48,243 bases of DNA from HyVt-337 sp964428895 (GTDB lineage Bacteria > Planctomycetota > Phycisphaerae > SM23-33): positions 1-48,243 of the forward strand of contig CAYRZU010000018.1 of assembly GCA_964428895.1 (NCBI GenBank), in the 5' to 3' direction. Each line of letters starts with the position of its first letter. The first letter of the stretch is position 1. A program made the translations under genes and the position numbers. Below are positions 1-7,607 of the stretch, piece after piece. The notes beneath the pieces were generated by a model. It was not told where the DNA came from. It saw nothing but the letters and a program-made list of their open reading frames with translations, and did not search any database.

Positions 1-766
1 CGTAGGCTTCGAACATCTCGCCGAAGTCGCCGCGGTTGCAGCCGCTGGTCACCATAACCTTGCCGACGGCGCCGCTTTCGAACTTCATCGAGACCAGGAA
101 GCAGTCCTGGATGGGCATGTCCGAGCCGGACAGGCTGTTGCCGCAGCAGTAGACTTCCGTGACCGGATCGTCTTCCATGACGTACAAGACCATGTCCAGG
201 CCGTGGCAGCCGCCGCCGAAGAGAATGTTCTGCGGGTTGTCCTTGTCGATTCGCCAGGGGGTGGTGTACTCGCCGTCTTTGTCGTACCAGTTCCACATGT
301 CATGAATGTAGAAGCCCGCCAGGTAGAAGATCTTGCCGATCTTGCCGGCCTTGGCGGCCTCCATCATGGTGCCCCAGGGGTGGGAGTATCGCATGGTGTA
401 ATCGACCATGATGATCTTGCCCGTTCGCTCTTCGGCTTCGCGGAGTTTCTGGGCGTCTTCCAGGCTCGTAGCCATGGGCTTCTCGATCAGCACGTGGCAG
501 CCGGCTTCCAGAGCGGCCAGGCACTGCGGGCCGTGCAGGAAGTCGGGTCCGGCGTCGACGACAACATCCGGCTTGGATTCGGCCAGCACTTTGGCGAAAT
601 CGGTGCCGATGACGGCGTCGGGGTACTTCTCCTTGAGCTCTTTGATGCGCTCTTCGCGCGTTTCGACGAACGCAATGGGCTCGGCTCGGCCGTCAGCTTC
701 CATCTCGTTCATCACAGCGGTGCCGGCCCCGCCCGGGCCGATAATCAATGCACGATGCTTAGCCAT
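1..766 (-). CDS. Gfo/Idh/MocA family NAD(P)-dependent oxidoreductase, C-terminus cut by window edge
   Basis: About 255 codons are visible before the window edge. The N-terminus has a Rossmann GPGGAG turn (residues 10-15), an EKPM motif near residue 95 (the lysine of EKP is the conserved Gfo/Idh/MocA residue), a VDYTMRYSHPWG segment near 121-131 and a GGGCHGLD segment carrying the conserved His and Asp. Family members oxidise or reduce sugars, inositols or related polyols with NAD(P); the substrate cannot be read here. An AGGAG lies 6 bases before the ATG. It is the most downstream of four close paralogs in one direction, so it probably belongs to their operon. It has no stop inside the window because it runs off the edge, not because it is broken. 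Confidence 0.9.
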   Translation of the reverse strand, partial: MAKHRALIIGPGGAGTAVMNEMEADGRAEPIAFVETREERIKELKEKYPDAVIGTDFAKVLAESKPDVVVDAGPDFLHGPQCLAALEAGCHVLIEKPMATSLEDAQKLREAEERTGKIIMVDYTMRYSHPWGTMMEAAKAGKIGKIFYLAGFYIHDMWNWYDKDGEYTTPWRIDKDNPQNILFGGGCHGLDMVLYVMEDDPVTEVYCCGNSLSGSDMPIQDCFLVSMKFESGAVGKVMVTSGCNRGDFGEMFEAY

Positions 767-807
767 CTGTATCTCCTGTGAGGGTGAGTCTGTCGCAACG
801 CGTGTAT

Positions 808-1839
808 TTACACGAACCAGTCGACCTTTTCCACATGTCCGCTTGCGATGGATTTCATCGCGGCGTCGCAGATTGCCACGTTGCGGGCGGCGAAGGTCGT
901 ATTCATTTCGTTGGGCTTGACGCCGTCGACCGCGTCAAGGAAGTCCACCACCGTGTTGATCCAACTGTGACCCATCCGGGACTTCTCAGCCGGCTGGGGC
1001 AGTTCCTCGGGGTCCTTGTATCTCCGGTAGAGCTTGCCATCATAAAGCGTTCCTTCACGGCCGTAGACCTCCAGCATCTTGCCGAAGTCCCATCCGTTGC
1101 ATCCGGCCGAGACGAAGATCTTGCCCAAGGCACCGTTGGCGAACGTCATGGTCAGGATGTAGAGGTCGTTATCAGGCAGGCCGGACTGGGCGAGGTCGTT
1201 GGCGGCGCAGTGAACGGAGGTGACCGGCACGTCGTCCATGATCACCAGGATCATGTCCAACGGATGGACGCCGCCGCCGAACAGGATGTTCTGCGGGTGC
1301 TCGGGGTCGGATCGCCAGGCGGTGTATTCCGAGCCGGAGGGGTTGTAGATGTCCCACATGTCGTGGATGTAGGCTCCGCCAACGTAGAAGATTTCTCCAA
1401 CGCGGCCTGCCTTGGCCGCTTCCATCATGGTGCCCCAGGGGTGGGAATACCGCATGGTGTAGTCAACGGTGACGACCTTGCCGGTCTTGCGTTCGGCGGC
1501 GACGATGGCCTTGGCGTCCCCGATGCAGGTGCACATGGGTTTCTCGATCAGCACATGGCAACCATGTTGCAGGGCCAGGATCGTGTTCGGGCCGTGAAGG
1601 TGGTCGGGGCCGGCGTCGACGAATAGGTCGGGCTTGGCTTCGGCCAGCACGCGGGCCAGTTCGGTTTCCTCACAGACCAGAGCGTCGGGATAAGCCTTAG
1701 CCAGTTCGGCACGTCGCTTGGGGCTTTTCTCGACGAAACCCACGCACTCGGCGCGGCCGGTGTCGGCAAAGGCGTTCATCACCGCCTGCCCGGCCCCGCC
1801 GGGACCGAAGATCACCGCTCTGTGTTCGGGCTTGGCCAT
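808..1839 (-). CDS. Gfo/Idh/MocA family oxidoreductase (paralog 2 of 4)
   Basis: This 343-residue protein is a typical full-length Gfo/Idh/MocA enzyme. It has an N-terminal Rossmann fold with GPGGAG, an EKPM motif, the VDYTMRYSHPWG block shared by all four paralogs, and a GGGVHPLDMIL segment. The start is taken as the ATG at 1839 rather than the TTG codon just upstream, because the neighbouring paralog begins with the same MAK. The upstream paralog stops only 4 bases before this start, and no strong Shine-Dalgarno site is evident, so translation is probably coupled. It lies about 40 bases upstream of paralog 1. In the GGG-H segment this copy has Val-His-Pro where copies 1 and 4 have Cys-His-Gly, one of few visible differences near the predicted active site. 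Substrate unknown. Confidence 0.9.
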   Translation of the reverse strand: MAKPEHRAVIFGPGGAGQAVMNAFADTGRAECVGFVEKSPKRRAELAKAYPDALVCEETELARVLAEAKPDLFVDAGPDHLHGPNTILALQHGCHVLIEKPMCTCIGDAKAIVAAERKTGKVVTVDYTMRYSHPWGTMMEAAKAGRVGEIFYVGGAYIHDMWDIYNPSGSEYTAWRSDPEHPQNILFGGGVHPLDMILVIMDDVPVTSVHCAANDLAQSGLPDNDLYILTMTFANGALGKIFVSAGCNGWDFGKMLEVYGREGTLYDGKLYRRYKDPEELPQPAEKSRMGHSWINTVVDFLDAVDGVKPNEMNTTFAARNVAICDAAMKSIASGHVEKVDWFV

Positions 1840-1843
1840 CAAC

Positions 1844-2860
1844 CTAGAACCACGTCACTGTCTCGGGTCTGCCGGAAGCGAAGCTCTTCATCGCGGCGTC
1901 CAGGATCGACGTGTTCCGGGCGCCGTAGGTGGAGTTCATCCAGTTGTCACACTTGCCGTCGATCACGTCGAGGAACTCGGCGGCGGTGATGTCCCAGGAG
2001 TGACCGAGGCCGGCCTTTTCCGGGGCGTCCAGTTCGACAGGTTCGTCGCCGCGGCGGAGCAGCTTGCCGTCGTGGAGCGTACCGTCTTGGCCGAACACTT
2101 CCAGCATGTAGTGCGGGCTTCCGCTACATCCGCTGGAGATGAACAGCTTGCCGATCACGCCGTTTTCGAAGCGTAGCGAGACCAGGTAGCAGTCCTCTTG
2201 GGGGAAGTCCGATCCGCTGAGGTGATTGGCTAGGCAGTAGACGTCCAGGACGGGCACGTTGTCCATGATCAGCAGCATCAGGTCCAGCCCGTGGACGCCG
2301 CCGCCGAGGAGAATGTTCTGCGGGTGGTCCTTGTCCACGCGCCACGGGGTAAAGCACGCGCCGTTGGGGTTGTACCAGTCCCACATGTCATGGATGTAGA
2401 AGCCGCCCAGGTAGAAGACCTCGCCGACCTCGCCGCGCTTGGCCGCCAGCATCATGGTTCCCCACGGGTGGGAGTAGCGCATGGTGTAGTCGATCATAAC
2501 GACCTTGCCGGACGCCTTCTCGGCGGCCAGGATGGCCTGGGTATCTTCGAGGCTGGTGCACATGGGCTTTTCGATCAGTACGTGGCAGCCGTGCTCGAGG
2601 GCGGCCACGGTGTTCTGCCCGTGCAGGTAATCGGGGCCCGCCTCGACGACGATGTCGGGCTTGATCTGGTCCAGCAGGTCCAGGACCTGCGTCTCATCCC
2701 CGAAGACGGCATGGGGGAAGTCCTTGGCCAGTTCTTCGCGCCTCTCGGCAAGAGGTTCGATAAAGGCGACGGATTCGGCTCGGCCGTCCGCGTTGAAACC
2801 GTTGGTGACAGCCATTCCAGCGCCACCGGCGCCGATGATCAGAGCTCGCAACTTGGACAT
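1844..2860 (-). CDS. Gfo/Idh/MocA family oxidoreductase (paralog 3 of 4)
   Basis: This 338-residue dinucleotide-binding oxidoreductase has IIGAGGAG at the N-terminus, EKPM, the shared IDYTMRYSHPWG block and GGGVHGLDLML. A GAGGAA sequence precedes the ATG at a usable distance. The stop is 4 bases before the next paralog's start and the start is 22 bases after the stop of paralog 4, so all four copies look co-transcribed. The C-terminal half is the alpha/beta domain that shapes the substrate pocket and mediates oligomerisation in this family. A role in polyol or sugar redox chemistry is the family expectation, not something the sequence proves. Confidence 0.9.
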   Translation of the reverse strand: MSKLRALIIGAGGAGMAVTNGFNADGRAESVAFIEPLAERREELAKDFPHAVFGDETQVLDLLDQIKPDIVVEAGPDYLHGQNTVAALEHGCHVLIEKPMCTSLEDTQAILAAEKASGKVVMIDYTMRYSHPWGTMMLAAKRGEVGEVFYLGGFYIHDMWDWYNPNGACFTPWRVDKDHPQNILLGGGVHGLDLMLLIMDNVPVLDVYCLANHLSGSDFPQEDCYLVSLRFENGVIGKLFISSGCSGSPHYMLEVFGQDGTLHDGKLLRRGDEPVELDAPEKAGLGHSWDITAAEFLDVIDGKCDNWMNSTYGARNTSILDAAMKSFASGRPETVTWF

Positions 2861-2882
2861 GTTGACGTTCCTCGGGTGGGGC

Positions 2883-3905
2883 CTACTTGAACCAGTGGAC
2901 TTTCTCGACCTTGCCTGACGCCAGGGACTTCATGGCTGCGTCGAAAACGGCGATGTTCCGGGCGCCGAAGAGGCTGTTCATTTCGTTGGGTCGCGTGCCG
3001 TCGATGACATCCAGGAAGTCGCGGACGGTCAGGTTCCAGCCGTGCCCTTCTTGCACGTTATCCTTGGGCTGTTCGAGTTCGACCGGGTCAGCCGTTCGTT
3101 TGAGTAGCTTGCCGTCGATCAGCGTGCCGTTACGGCCGTAGACTTCGAACATCTTGCCGAACGAGGCGGTGTTGCAGCCGGTAGTCACGAAGATCTGGCC
3201 GGCCACGCCGTTGGCGAAGGTCAGGTTGACCTGGAAGCAGTCTTCCATGGGCATACCCGAGCCGGACAGATGGTTGCCCACGCAGTGGACTTCGGTGATC
3301 GGCTCGTCGCCCATGACGCACAGCATCAAGTCGAGCCCGTGACAGCCGCCGCCCAGGAGGGTGTTTTGAGGCTGCTTGGGGTCGACGCGCCAAGCGGTCC
3401 GACACTTTCCGTCTTCGGCGAACCAGTCGTACATGTCGTGGATGTAGAACCCGCCGATGTAGAAGACCTCTCCGACGGCCCCGTCGCGGGCGGCGTCCAT
3501 CATGGTGCCCCACGGGTGGCTGTAGCGCATGGTGTAGTCAACCATGACGATACGGTCGGTCTTGGCCTCGGCGTCGAGAATGGCTTGGGCTTCGGCGGTG
3601 GTGGTGCACATGGGCTTTTCGATCAGCACATGGGCGCCGGCCTGAAGGGAGGCCACGGTATGCTCGGCATGCAGGTGGTCGGGCCCGGCGTCGACGACGA
3701 TATCGGGCTTGGCCTCGGCGAGGGTCTTGGCCCAGTCCGGTCCGTCGCCGATGATGGCGTCGGGATACTGGACGGTCAGTTCCTCGCGGCGTTCGGGTCG
3801 GGTCTCGACGAAAGCAACCGGCTCGGCCCGGCCGTCTTCCTCCATATTCTCATACACGAAGGTGCCGGCTCCACCGGCCCCGATAATCATTGTACGATGC
3901 GGCAT
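2883..3905 (-). CDS. Gfo/Idh/MocA family oxidoreductase (paralog 4 of 4)
   Basis: This 340-residue protein is the most upstream of the four tandem copies. It carries IIGAGGAG, EKPM, VDYTMRYSHPWG and GGGCHGLDLML. An AAAAGGAG Shine-Dalgarno sequence sits at good spacing before the ATG, the best ribosome site of the four. Only about 30 bases separate it from the stop of the ZIP transporter gene upstream on the same strand, so the transporter and oxidoreductases may be on one transcript. The four proteins are similar along their whole length, including the order of motifs and a C-terminal MKS(I/F/L)ASG segment, which indicates tandem duplication within this lineage. Confidence 0.9.
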   Translation of the reverse strand: MPHRTMIIGAGGAGTFVYENMEEDGRAEPVAFVETRPERREELTVQYPDAIIGDGPDWAKTLAEAKPDIVVDAGPDHLHAEHTVASLQAGAHVLIEKPMCTTTAEAQAILDAEAKTDRIVMVDYTMRYSHPWGTMMDAARDGAVGEVFYIGGFYIHDMYDWFAEDGKCRTAWRVDPKQPQNTLLGGGCHGLDLMLCVMGDEPITEVHCVGNHLSGSGMPMEDCFQVNLTFANGVAGQIFVTTGCNTASFGKMFEVYGRNGTLIDGKLLKRTADPVELEQPKDNVQEGHGWNLTVRDFLDVIDGTRPNEMNSLFGARNIAVFDAAMKSLASGKVEKVHWFK

Positions 3906-3937
3906 GGGGTCTCCTTTTAAGCGGCCAGAAGGGCGGA

Positions 3938-4792
3938 TTATTGCATGAGCAGCAGGCTCAACGCCATGACAATCATGCCCGCCACCAGGCCGTAGAGGGA
4001 GTCGTGGCCCTTCCCGTAGGCGCGGCTGGTCGGCAGGAGTTCGTCCAGCGAGATGAAGACCATCACGCCGGCGACGCCCCCGAACATGATGCCCATCAGT
4101 TGCGGCGAGATGAAGCTCATGAGGATCAGATAGCCCACCGCGGCGCCGACGGGCTCGGCCAGGCCCGAAAGGAACGAATACCAGAAGGCCTTCCTGCGGC
4201 TACCGGTGGCGTAGAAGATCGGAACGCTGACGCTGATGCCCTCCGGGATGTTGTGGATGGCGATGGCCACGGCGATGGCCAGACCTACGCGGGGGCTCTC
4301 CAGAACGGCCAGGAACGTCGCCAGGCCTTCCGGGAAGTTGTGGATCGCGATCGCCAGGGCCGTGAAGATGCCCATCCTCAGCAGCTTGTGATGGTGCTGC
4401 GGATCGGGGGTCAAGTCGGCATGGGGGGCTGTGCCGTCATGCAGATGCTCCACCACGGCCTTGTCGCGGACCTCGTGGGGGTTCTCAGCCTTGGGAATCA
4501 GCTTGTCGATGATGGCGATGAAGGCCATGCCGCCGAAGAAGCTGGCACCTGTGACCCAGTAGCCGAGCTTGGGCCCGTAGTGTTCGCCCAGGCTGTCGCG
4601 CGCCTTGACGAAGATCTCCACGAAGGACACATACAGCATCACGCCGGCGGAGAACCCCGTGGCCAGGGAGAGGAAGCGATAGTTGGTTCGCTTAGCGAAA
4701 AAGGCCAGCGCGCTGCCGACGCCGGTGGCCAACCCCGCGAACAACGTCAGACCGAACGCGAGAAGGATATCCGCCGTCTTGATGTCGTCCAT
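3938..4792 (-). CDS. ZIP family divalent metal transporter (ZupT-like)
   Basis: This 284-residue integral membrane protein has about eight hydrophobic segments. It has the two family-defining metal-site helices, with HNFPEG in the first and HNIPEG in the second. A His-rich cytoplasmic loop lies just before them (HLHDGT and the HHH of QHHHK). ZIP proteins move zinc, iron or manganese into the cytosol. The open frame extends upstream to 4963, but the extra residues are Arg-rich and unlike a ZIP N-terminus, so the ATG at 4792 (MDDIKTADIL) is preferred. A small Cys-rich membrane protein is encoded 53 bases upstream on the same strand, and the first Gfo/Idh/MocA gene follows after about 30 bases. 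Confidence 0.9.
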   Translation of the reverse strand: MDDIKTADILLAFGLTLFAGLATGVGSALAFFAKRTNYRFLSLATGFSAGVMLYVSFVEIFVKARDSLGEHYGPKLGYWVTGASFFGGMAFIAIIDKLIPKAENPHEVRDKAVVEHLHDGTAPHADLTPDPQHHHKLLRMGIFTALAIAIHNFPEGLATFLAVLESPRVGLAIAVAIAIHNIPEGISVSVPIFYATGSRRKAFWYSFLSGLAEPVGAAVGYLILMSFISPQLMGIMFGGVAGVMVFISLDELLPTSRAYGKGHDSLYGLVAGMIVMALSLLLMQ

Positions 4793-4845
4793 GCCCGATC
4801 TCCGCTGGGCAACAGGATAGGCCACACACAGCCTGGTGCAAGCGG

Positions 4846-5019
4846 TTAGTCGGCGGCGGCGGGATCGTTCGAAGCCGGAGGAGTGTCGGAGGATTGACAG
4901 GAACTGTGGCAGCCACAGCCCCCGCAGCCGCCCTTGCCGGACGCGCTGCGAAAGAGCTGCCACGCCGTGGCCAGCACGGCCAGAGCGACGAGCACGCCTA
5001 TGGTCAGTAGCGCAGCCAT
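4846..5019 (-). CDS. small Cys-rich single-span membrane protein (FeoB-associated-like)
   Basis: This 57-residue protein has one N-terminal transmembrane helix (about residues 2-22), then a basic linker and a Gly/Cys cluster reading GGCGGCGCHSSC, then an acidic Pro/Ala tail. The layout matches the FeoB-associated Cys-rich membrane proteins found next to ferrous iron transporters. Here the neighbour is a ZIP transporter instead. The start is the internal ATG at 5019; the longer frame to 5121 adds a hydrophilic, non-conserved stretch. A TATAAT lies 40 bases upstream of this ATG on the same strand. The cysteines could bind metal delivered by the transporter, which is an inference from context. 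Confidence 0.6.
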   Translation of the reverse strand: MAALLTIGVLVALAVLATAWQLFRSASGKGGCGGCGCHSSCQSSDTPPASNDPAAAD

Positions 5020-5058
5020 GCCGTCCTTCAATTGACGCCGAGGTCCCTCGTCCACCGC

Positions 5059-5064
5059 ATTATA
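5059..5064 (-). promoter_or_regulatory. -10 box for the Cys-rich/ZIP operon
   Basis: Perfect TATAAT on the minus strand, with a predicted start of transcription near 5052 and the ATG at 5019. No good -35 box lies 16-18 bases upstream; the spacer region contains a run of eight G. Confidence 0.35.
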
Positions 5065-5088
5065 GCGGCCAGGGGGGGGCGTCTGCTC

Positions 5089-5101
5089 TGCCAAGTTGGC
5101 A
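5089..5101. promoter_or_regulatory. 13-bp palindrome, candidate activator site
   Basis: TGCCAA-G-TTGGCA is a perfect inverted repeat. It sits about 100-115 bases upstream of the predicted hsp20 transcription start, the usual place for a sigma-54 enhancer site, and just upstream of the divergent Cys-rich gene promoter. A further TTGGCA half-site is at 5115-5120. Function is inferred from position only. Confidence 0.3.
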
Positions 5102-5176
5102 TGAGAACGAGGTGTTGGCAAATCTCAGGCCGTGCCACAAGAGATGTGTAAGGCAGACGTTATGGTGGCGCCGTGT

Positions 5177-5193
5177 TTGGCACGGCGGTTGCA
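5177..5193 (+). promoter_or_regulatory. sigma-54 (-24/-12) promoter of hsp20
   Basis: TTGGCACGGCGGTTGCA matches the sigma-54 consensus TGGCACG-N4-TTGCW without a mismatch. The invariant GG is at 5179-5180 and the GC at 5191-5192, giving a predicted transcript start near 5204 and a leader of about 70 bases before hsp20. A 9-bp arm at 5129-5137 (GCCGTGCCA) is the exact inverted complement of 5178-5186, so the -24 element is also half of a larger dyad. Confidence 0.75.
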
Positions 5194-5204
5194 ATCAATA
5201 GGGA

Positions 5205-5223
5205 GGACGACGCGAGGTCGTCC
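5205..5223 (+). promoter_or_regulatory. hairpin at the predicted 5' end of the hsp20 mRNA
   Basis: GGACGAC - GCGAG - GTCGTCC forms a perfect 7-bp stem with a 5-base loop. It begins within a base or two of the transcription start predicted from the sigma-54 promoter. Stems placed at the very 5' end of an mRNA commonly protect it from decay; that role is inferred. Confidence 0.4.
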
Positions 5224-5239
5224 GGAGTATCTAGCGATA

Positions 5240-5267
5240 ACCTTTTAATAGAGCGCAGCCGGGAGGT
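5240..5267 (+). promoter_or_regulatory. fourU-like RNA thermometer candidate over the hsp20 Shine-Dalgarno site
   Basis: ACCUUUU (5240-5246) can pair with GGGAGGU (5261-5267), which contains the Shine-Dalgarno GGAGG. This gives four Watson-Crick pairs and three G-U pairs around a 14-base loop. Four consecutive U facing the Shine-Dalgarno site is the hallmark of fourU thermometers, and the weak G-U end would melt readily on heating. No folding calculation was possible. Confidence 0.4.
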
Positions 5268-5275
5268 GAACGACC

Positions 5276-5713
5276 ATGGATATCATGCCTTTCAGACGAC
5301 GAGCCGGCAGGCCCCTCATGCGGTTCCATGACGAGATGGACGATTTTGTGCAGCGGCTATTCGGCGACTGGGCCGTATCCGAAACCGGTTGGCTGCCTGC
5401 ACTGGACATCGGCGAGCAGGACGAAGCCTACCTCATCAAAGCGGAACTGCCCGGCGTGCAGGCCGACGACATCGAGATCTCGGTCCACGGCAAGCAACTG
5501 ACGCTGGCCGGCGAGAAGCAGCAGCAGACCGAGCAGGATGAGAGGGGCCCCTACCACACCGAACGCCGGTACGGGTCGTTCCGTCGTGAGATCACGCTGC
5601 CGGGCGAGGTCGACGCCGACGCCATCGACGCCCACTACGCCGACGGCGTGCTGACGGTCACGCTCCCTAAGAGCGAGGCCGCCAAGCCCAAGCGCATCGA
5701 AGTGAAGCACTGA
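5276..5713 (+). CDS. small heat shock protein, Hsp20/alpha-crystallin family
   Basis: This 145-residue protein is an ATP-independent holdase that binds unfolding proteins. An N-terminal arm of about 40 residues (PFRRRAGRPLMRFHDEMDDF) precedes the alpha-crystallin domain (about 42-135). That domain includes ELPGVQADDIEISVHGKQLTLAGEK, a Y-x-S-F-R-R-E-I-x-L-P segment, and an A-x-G-V-L-T-V-T-L-P motif near the end. The C-terminal IXI-type motif appears as IEV. A GGGAGG Shine-Dalgarno site lies 9 bases before the ATG. The gene has its own sigma-54 promoter, a structured leader and a strong downstream hairpin, so it is a single-gene unit under stress-type control. The divergent neighbours are metal-related. 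Confidence 0.95.
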   Translation: MDIMPFRRRAGRPLMRFHDEMDDFVQRLFGDWAVSETGWLPALDIGEQDEAYLIKAELPGVQADDIEISVHGKQLTLAGEKQQQTEQDERGPYHTERRYGSFRREITLPGEVDADAIDAHYADGVLTVTLPKSEAAKPKRIEVKH

Positions 5714-5738
5714 CCGACTTCTTGAAGTCTCCTAGCGT

Positions 5739-5790
5739 GTTACGGCCCGGTCATCTGCAGCGGAAGTTGCCGTTGCAGCCGGGCCGTAAC
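5739..5790. terminator. long hairpin between convergent genes
   Basis: GTTACGGCCCGG pairs perfectly with CCGGGCCGTAAC, and the interior CTGCAGCGG/CCGTTGCAG pairs with one mismatch, giving a stem of about 21 bp. It lies between hsp20 (ending 5713) and the convergent gene ending at 5844, so it can serve both strands. There is no clear U run, so factor-independent termination is likely but not certain. Confidence 0.65.
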
Positions 5791-5843
5791 TTCGTCTAGG
5801 CCGGAATGCCGAAACCGTTCGACCTACAGATCTCATCAAGGCC

Positions 5844-7403
5844 TCATCTCGACGGCACGTACCGCTCATACTCATAGGTGGTCTTCTTGGACTGACCGGC
5901 TTTGAGTTTCAGCCGCCACTCGACCGTTCCATCTCGGTCTGTCAACTTGAGCTTGTTCGGATTGATCCAGACGTCCCCGTCGTCCGAGGCGAAGGTCGGT
6001 TTGCCGGGAATGGTCGTACGGATGATCAGTTCGATGTCGTACGGCTCGTAGTTTTCGACGGCGAGCGTCCCTTCGAGCGTGACCAGGTCGAGGAATACGT
6101 TACGGGAAGGCTCGTAGGCCTTGAACTGGCGGTCGATTTCTTTCTCGAGCAGGTCGGAGGCGACATTGACGGCCTCGGTGACCTGCAATTCGGTTCGGCC
6201 TCCCTTGGCCGTGTACTTCAGCAGGTCTTCGCTCAGGGGGTTGTTGCCGCTGATGGCCAGGCACGGCCCGGTGGTCCAGGACGTGTCGGTATTGTTGTGC
6301 AGCACGAAGAAGTGCTGAATCCGCCCGGGCGGCGACCACCGGTACAGGTGCGAGAACTTGATCCGCTTGCGAAAGAGCGTAACGATGGCCTTCTCGCCGC
6401 GGCGGATGGTCATGTCCTTCTTGGTGTAGATGGTGAAGTCCGAGCCGCCGGGTTCGGCCAGTTGCGGTAGATTGCCGATGCCGCCTCGGGCGCCGGCCGG
6501 CTGATGGTAGGCGGGCCCCATGGTGCCTTGCTGGGTATGGGCGACGGCGGCCCGGTTGGCGATTTGGGTCCGTATCTGCGGTGGCGCCACGGCCGTGCCC
6601 ACCGTGCGGATGACCTGCCCGACCGCCGTGGGCGTCAGGTAGTCTGTGTGGACGAAGTGCGGCACACCAACGATGAAATTCACGTCGCAGTGAATCAGGT
6701 CTTCGGCTTCGTTGATCAATGTTCCGCGCAAGGTCAGCTCGGCCGTGTCATCATCAATGACCGTTAGCGTGTACTCGGGGATCCAGGTGATGCCTTTGCG
6801 AAGATAAGCCATGCCGAGCTTGGACTGCTTCGGTCGTGCCCGCTTATCCGAGGCTATGTGGATTCGGAGGGGCAGTTCCAGCATGGCCATTCGGTTGATC
6901 GATTCGATCGGAACGGCCAGCGTGTTGGCGCCGTCGTCGACCACGGCGTAATCCTGGCTGGTGCTGATGAGCTTGCCGGCGGCTTCGCGGGTGGCGCCTT
7001 TGTGATCATAGGTCAGCTTGATCCGCAGGCTGGTGGCCGCGGCGAGGCGGGCGCGTTTGGTGTTCATGTCATCGGGCGCATCGATACCGTCGAAATCCAC
7101 GACCTCGCCGGGCCCGGACCCGATCAAATCGACGGTTTCCGTGTCATCAAAGGAATAGATGGCCAGCGTTCCGAAGGTGGCCGGCGGGATGTACTTGGCG
7201 ACGCACCAGCCGTCGCGGAGTGTCACCTGACCTTCACGCATGAAGAAGCCCAACCCGTTCTTGAATACCGATACCGAGGTGGTCTTCGGCTCCCAGAGGT
7301 GGGGGTTGGCGTCCTCGGCCGCGGCGGCCGGGGCCGAGGCCAGCAGGAGCGTCAGGATGATGAGCGCATAGGTTGTCTGTGGATGGTGAGTGTGGCGTCT
7401 CAT
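5844..7403 (-). CDS. secreted DUF4139-like protein
   Basis: This 519-residue protein begins with a signal peptide (basic MRRHTHH, hydrophobic core about 12-24, cleavage after APAAAA). It continues with a VFKNGLGFFMREGQV block typical of DUF4139/MuiA-type extracytoplasmic proteins of uncertain function. The middle and C-terminal half are beta-rich, with YLRKGITWIPEYTL near residue 200 and a final segment VEWRLKLKAGQSKKTTYEYE resembling the end of DUF4139 domains. There are no membrane helices beyond the signal. GGAGA precedes the ATG by 7-8 bases. It converges on hsp20, and 204 bases separate it from the divergent oxidoreductase gene; I see no clear promoter or repeat in that gap. Confidence 0.6.
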   Translation of the reverse strand: MRRHTHHPQTTYALIILTLLLASAPAAAAEDANPHLWEPKTTSVSVFKNGLGFFMREGQVTLRDGWCVAKYIPPATFGTLAIYSFDDTETVDLIGSGPGEVVDFDGIDAPDDMNTKRARLAAATSLRIKLTYDHKGATREAAGKLISTSQDYAVVDDGANTLAVPIESINRMAMLELPLRIHIASDKRARPKQSKLGMAYLRKGITWIPEYTLTVIDDDTAELTLRGTLINEAEDLIHCDVNFIVGVPHFVHTDYLTPTAVGQVIRTVGTAVAPPQIRTQIANRAAVAHTQQGTMGPAYHQPAGARGGIGNLPQLAEPGGSDFTIYTKKDMTIRRGEKAIVTLFRKRIKFSHLYRWSPPGRIQHFFVLHNNTDTSWTTGPCLAISGNNPLSEDLLKYTAKGGRTELQVTEAVNVASDLLEKEIDRQFKAYEPSRNVFLDLVTLEGTLAVENYEPYDIELIIRTTIPGKPTFASDDGDVWINPNKLKLTDRDGTVEWRLKLKAGQSKKTTYEYERYVPSR

Positions 7404-7607
7404 GGCGTTGTCTCCGACGGCTGCGCCCCTAGATGGGTCAAGCCTTCAGACGCCCGGAGGTCGGATCGGTTCCCGGGGTGTCCCGCTTTTTCTGAGGCGA
7501 GTTTCGCTCCGGCCTGGGGCTTGACAGGAGGTCCCGGGCGGTTAGCCTTTGCAGATCGTCGTATGCTGCGGCGTCTACGAGCGGACGATCATCAAAGGAG
7601 TTGTTTC

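Noticed and set aside
6858..7607. Upstream extension of the oxidoreductase frame
   Set aside because: Residues before MAKTTRWGILGTG overlap the antisense of the DUF4139-like gene, and AAGGAG sits just before the ATG at 7608.
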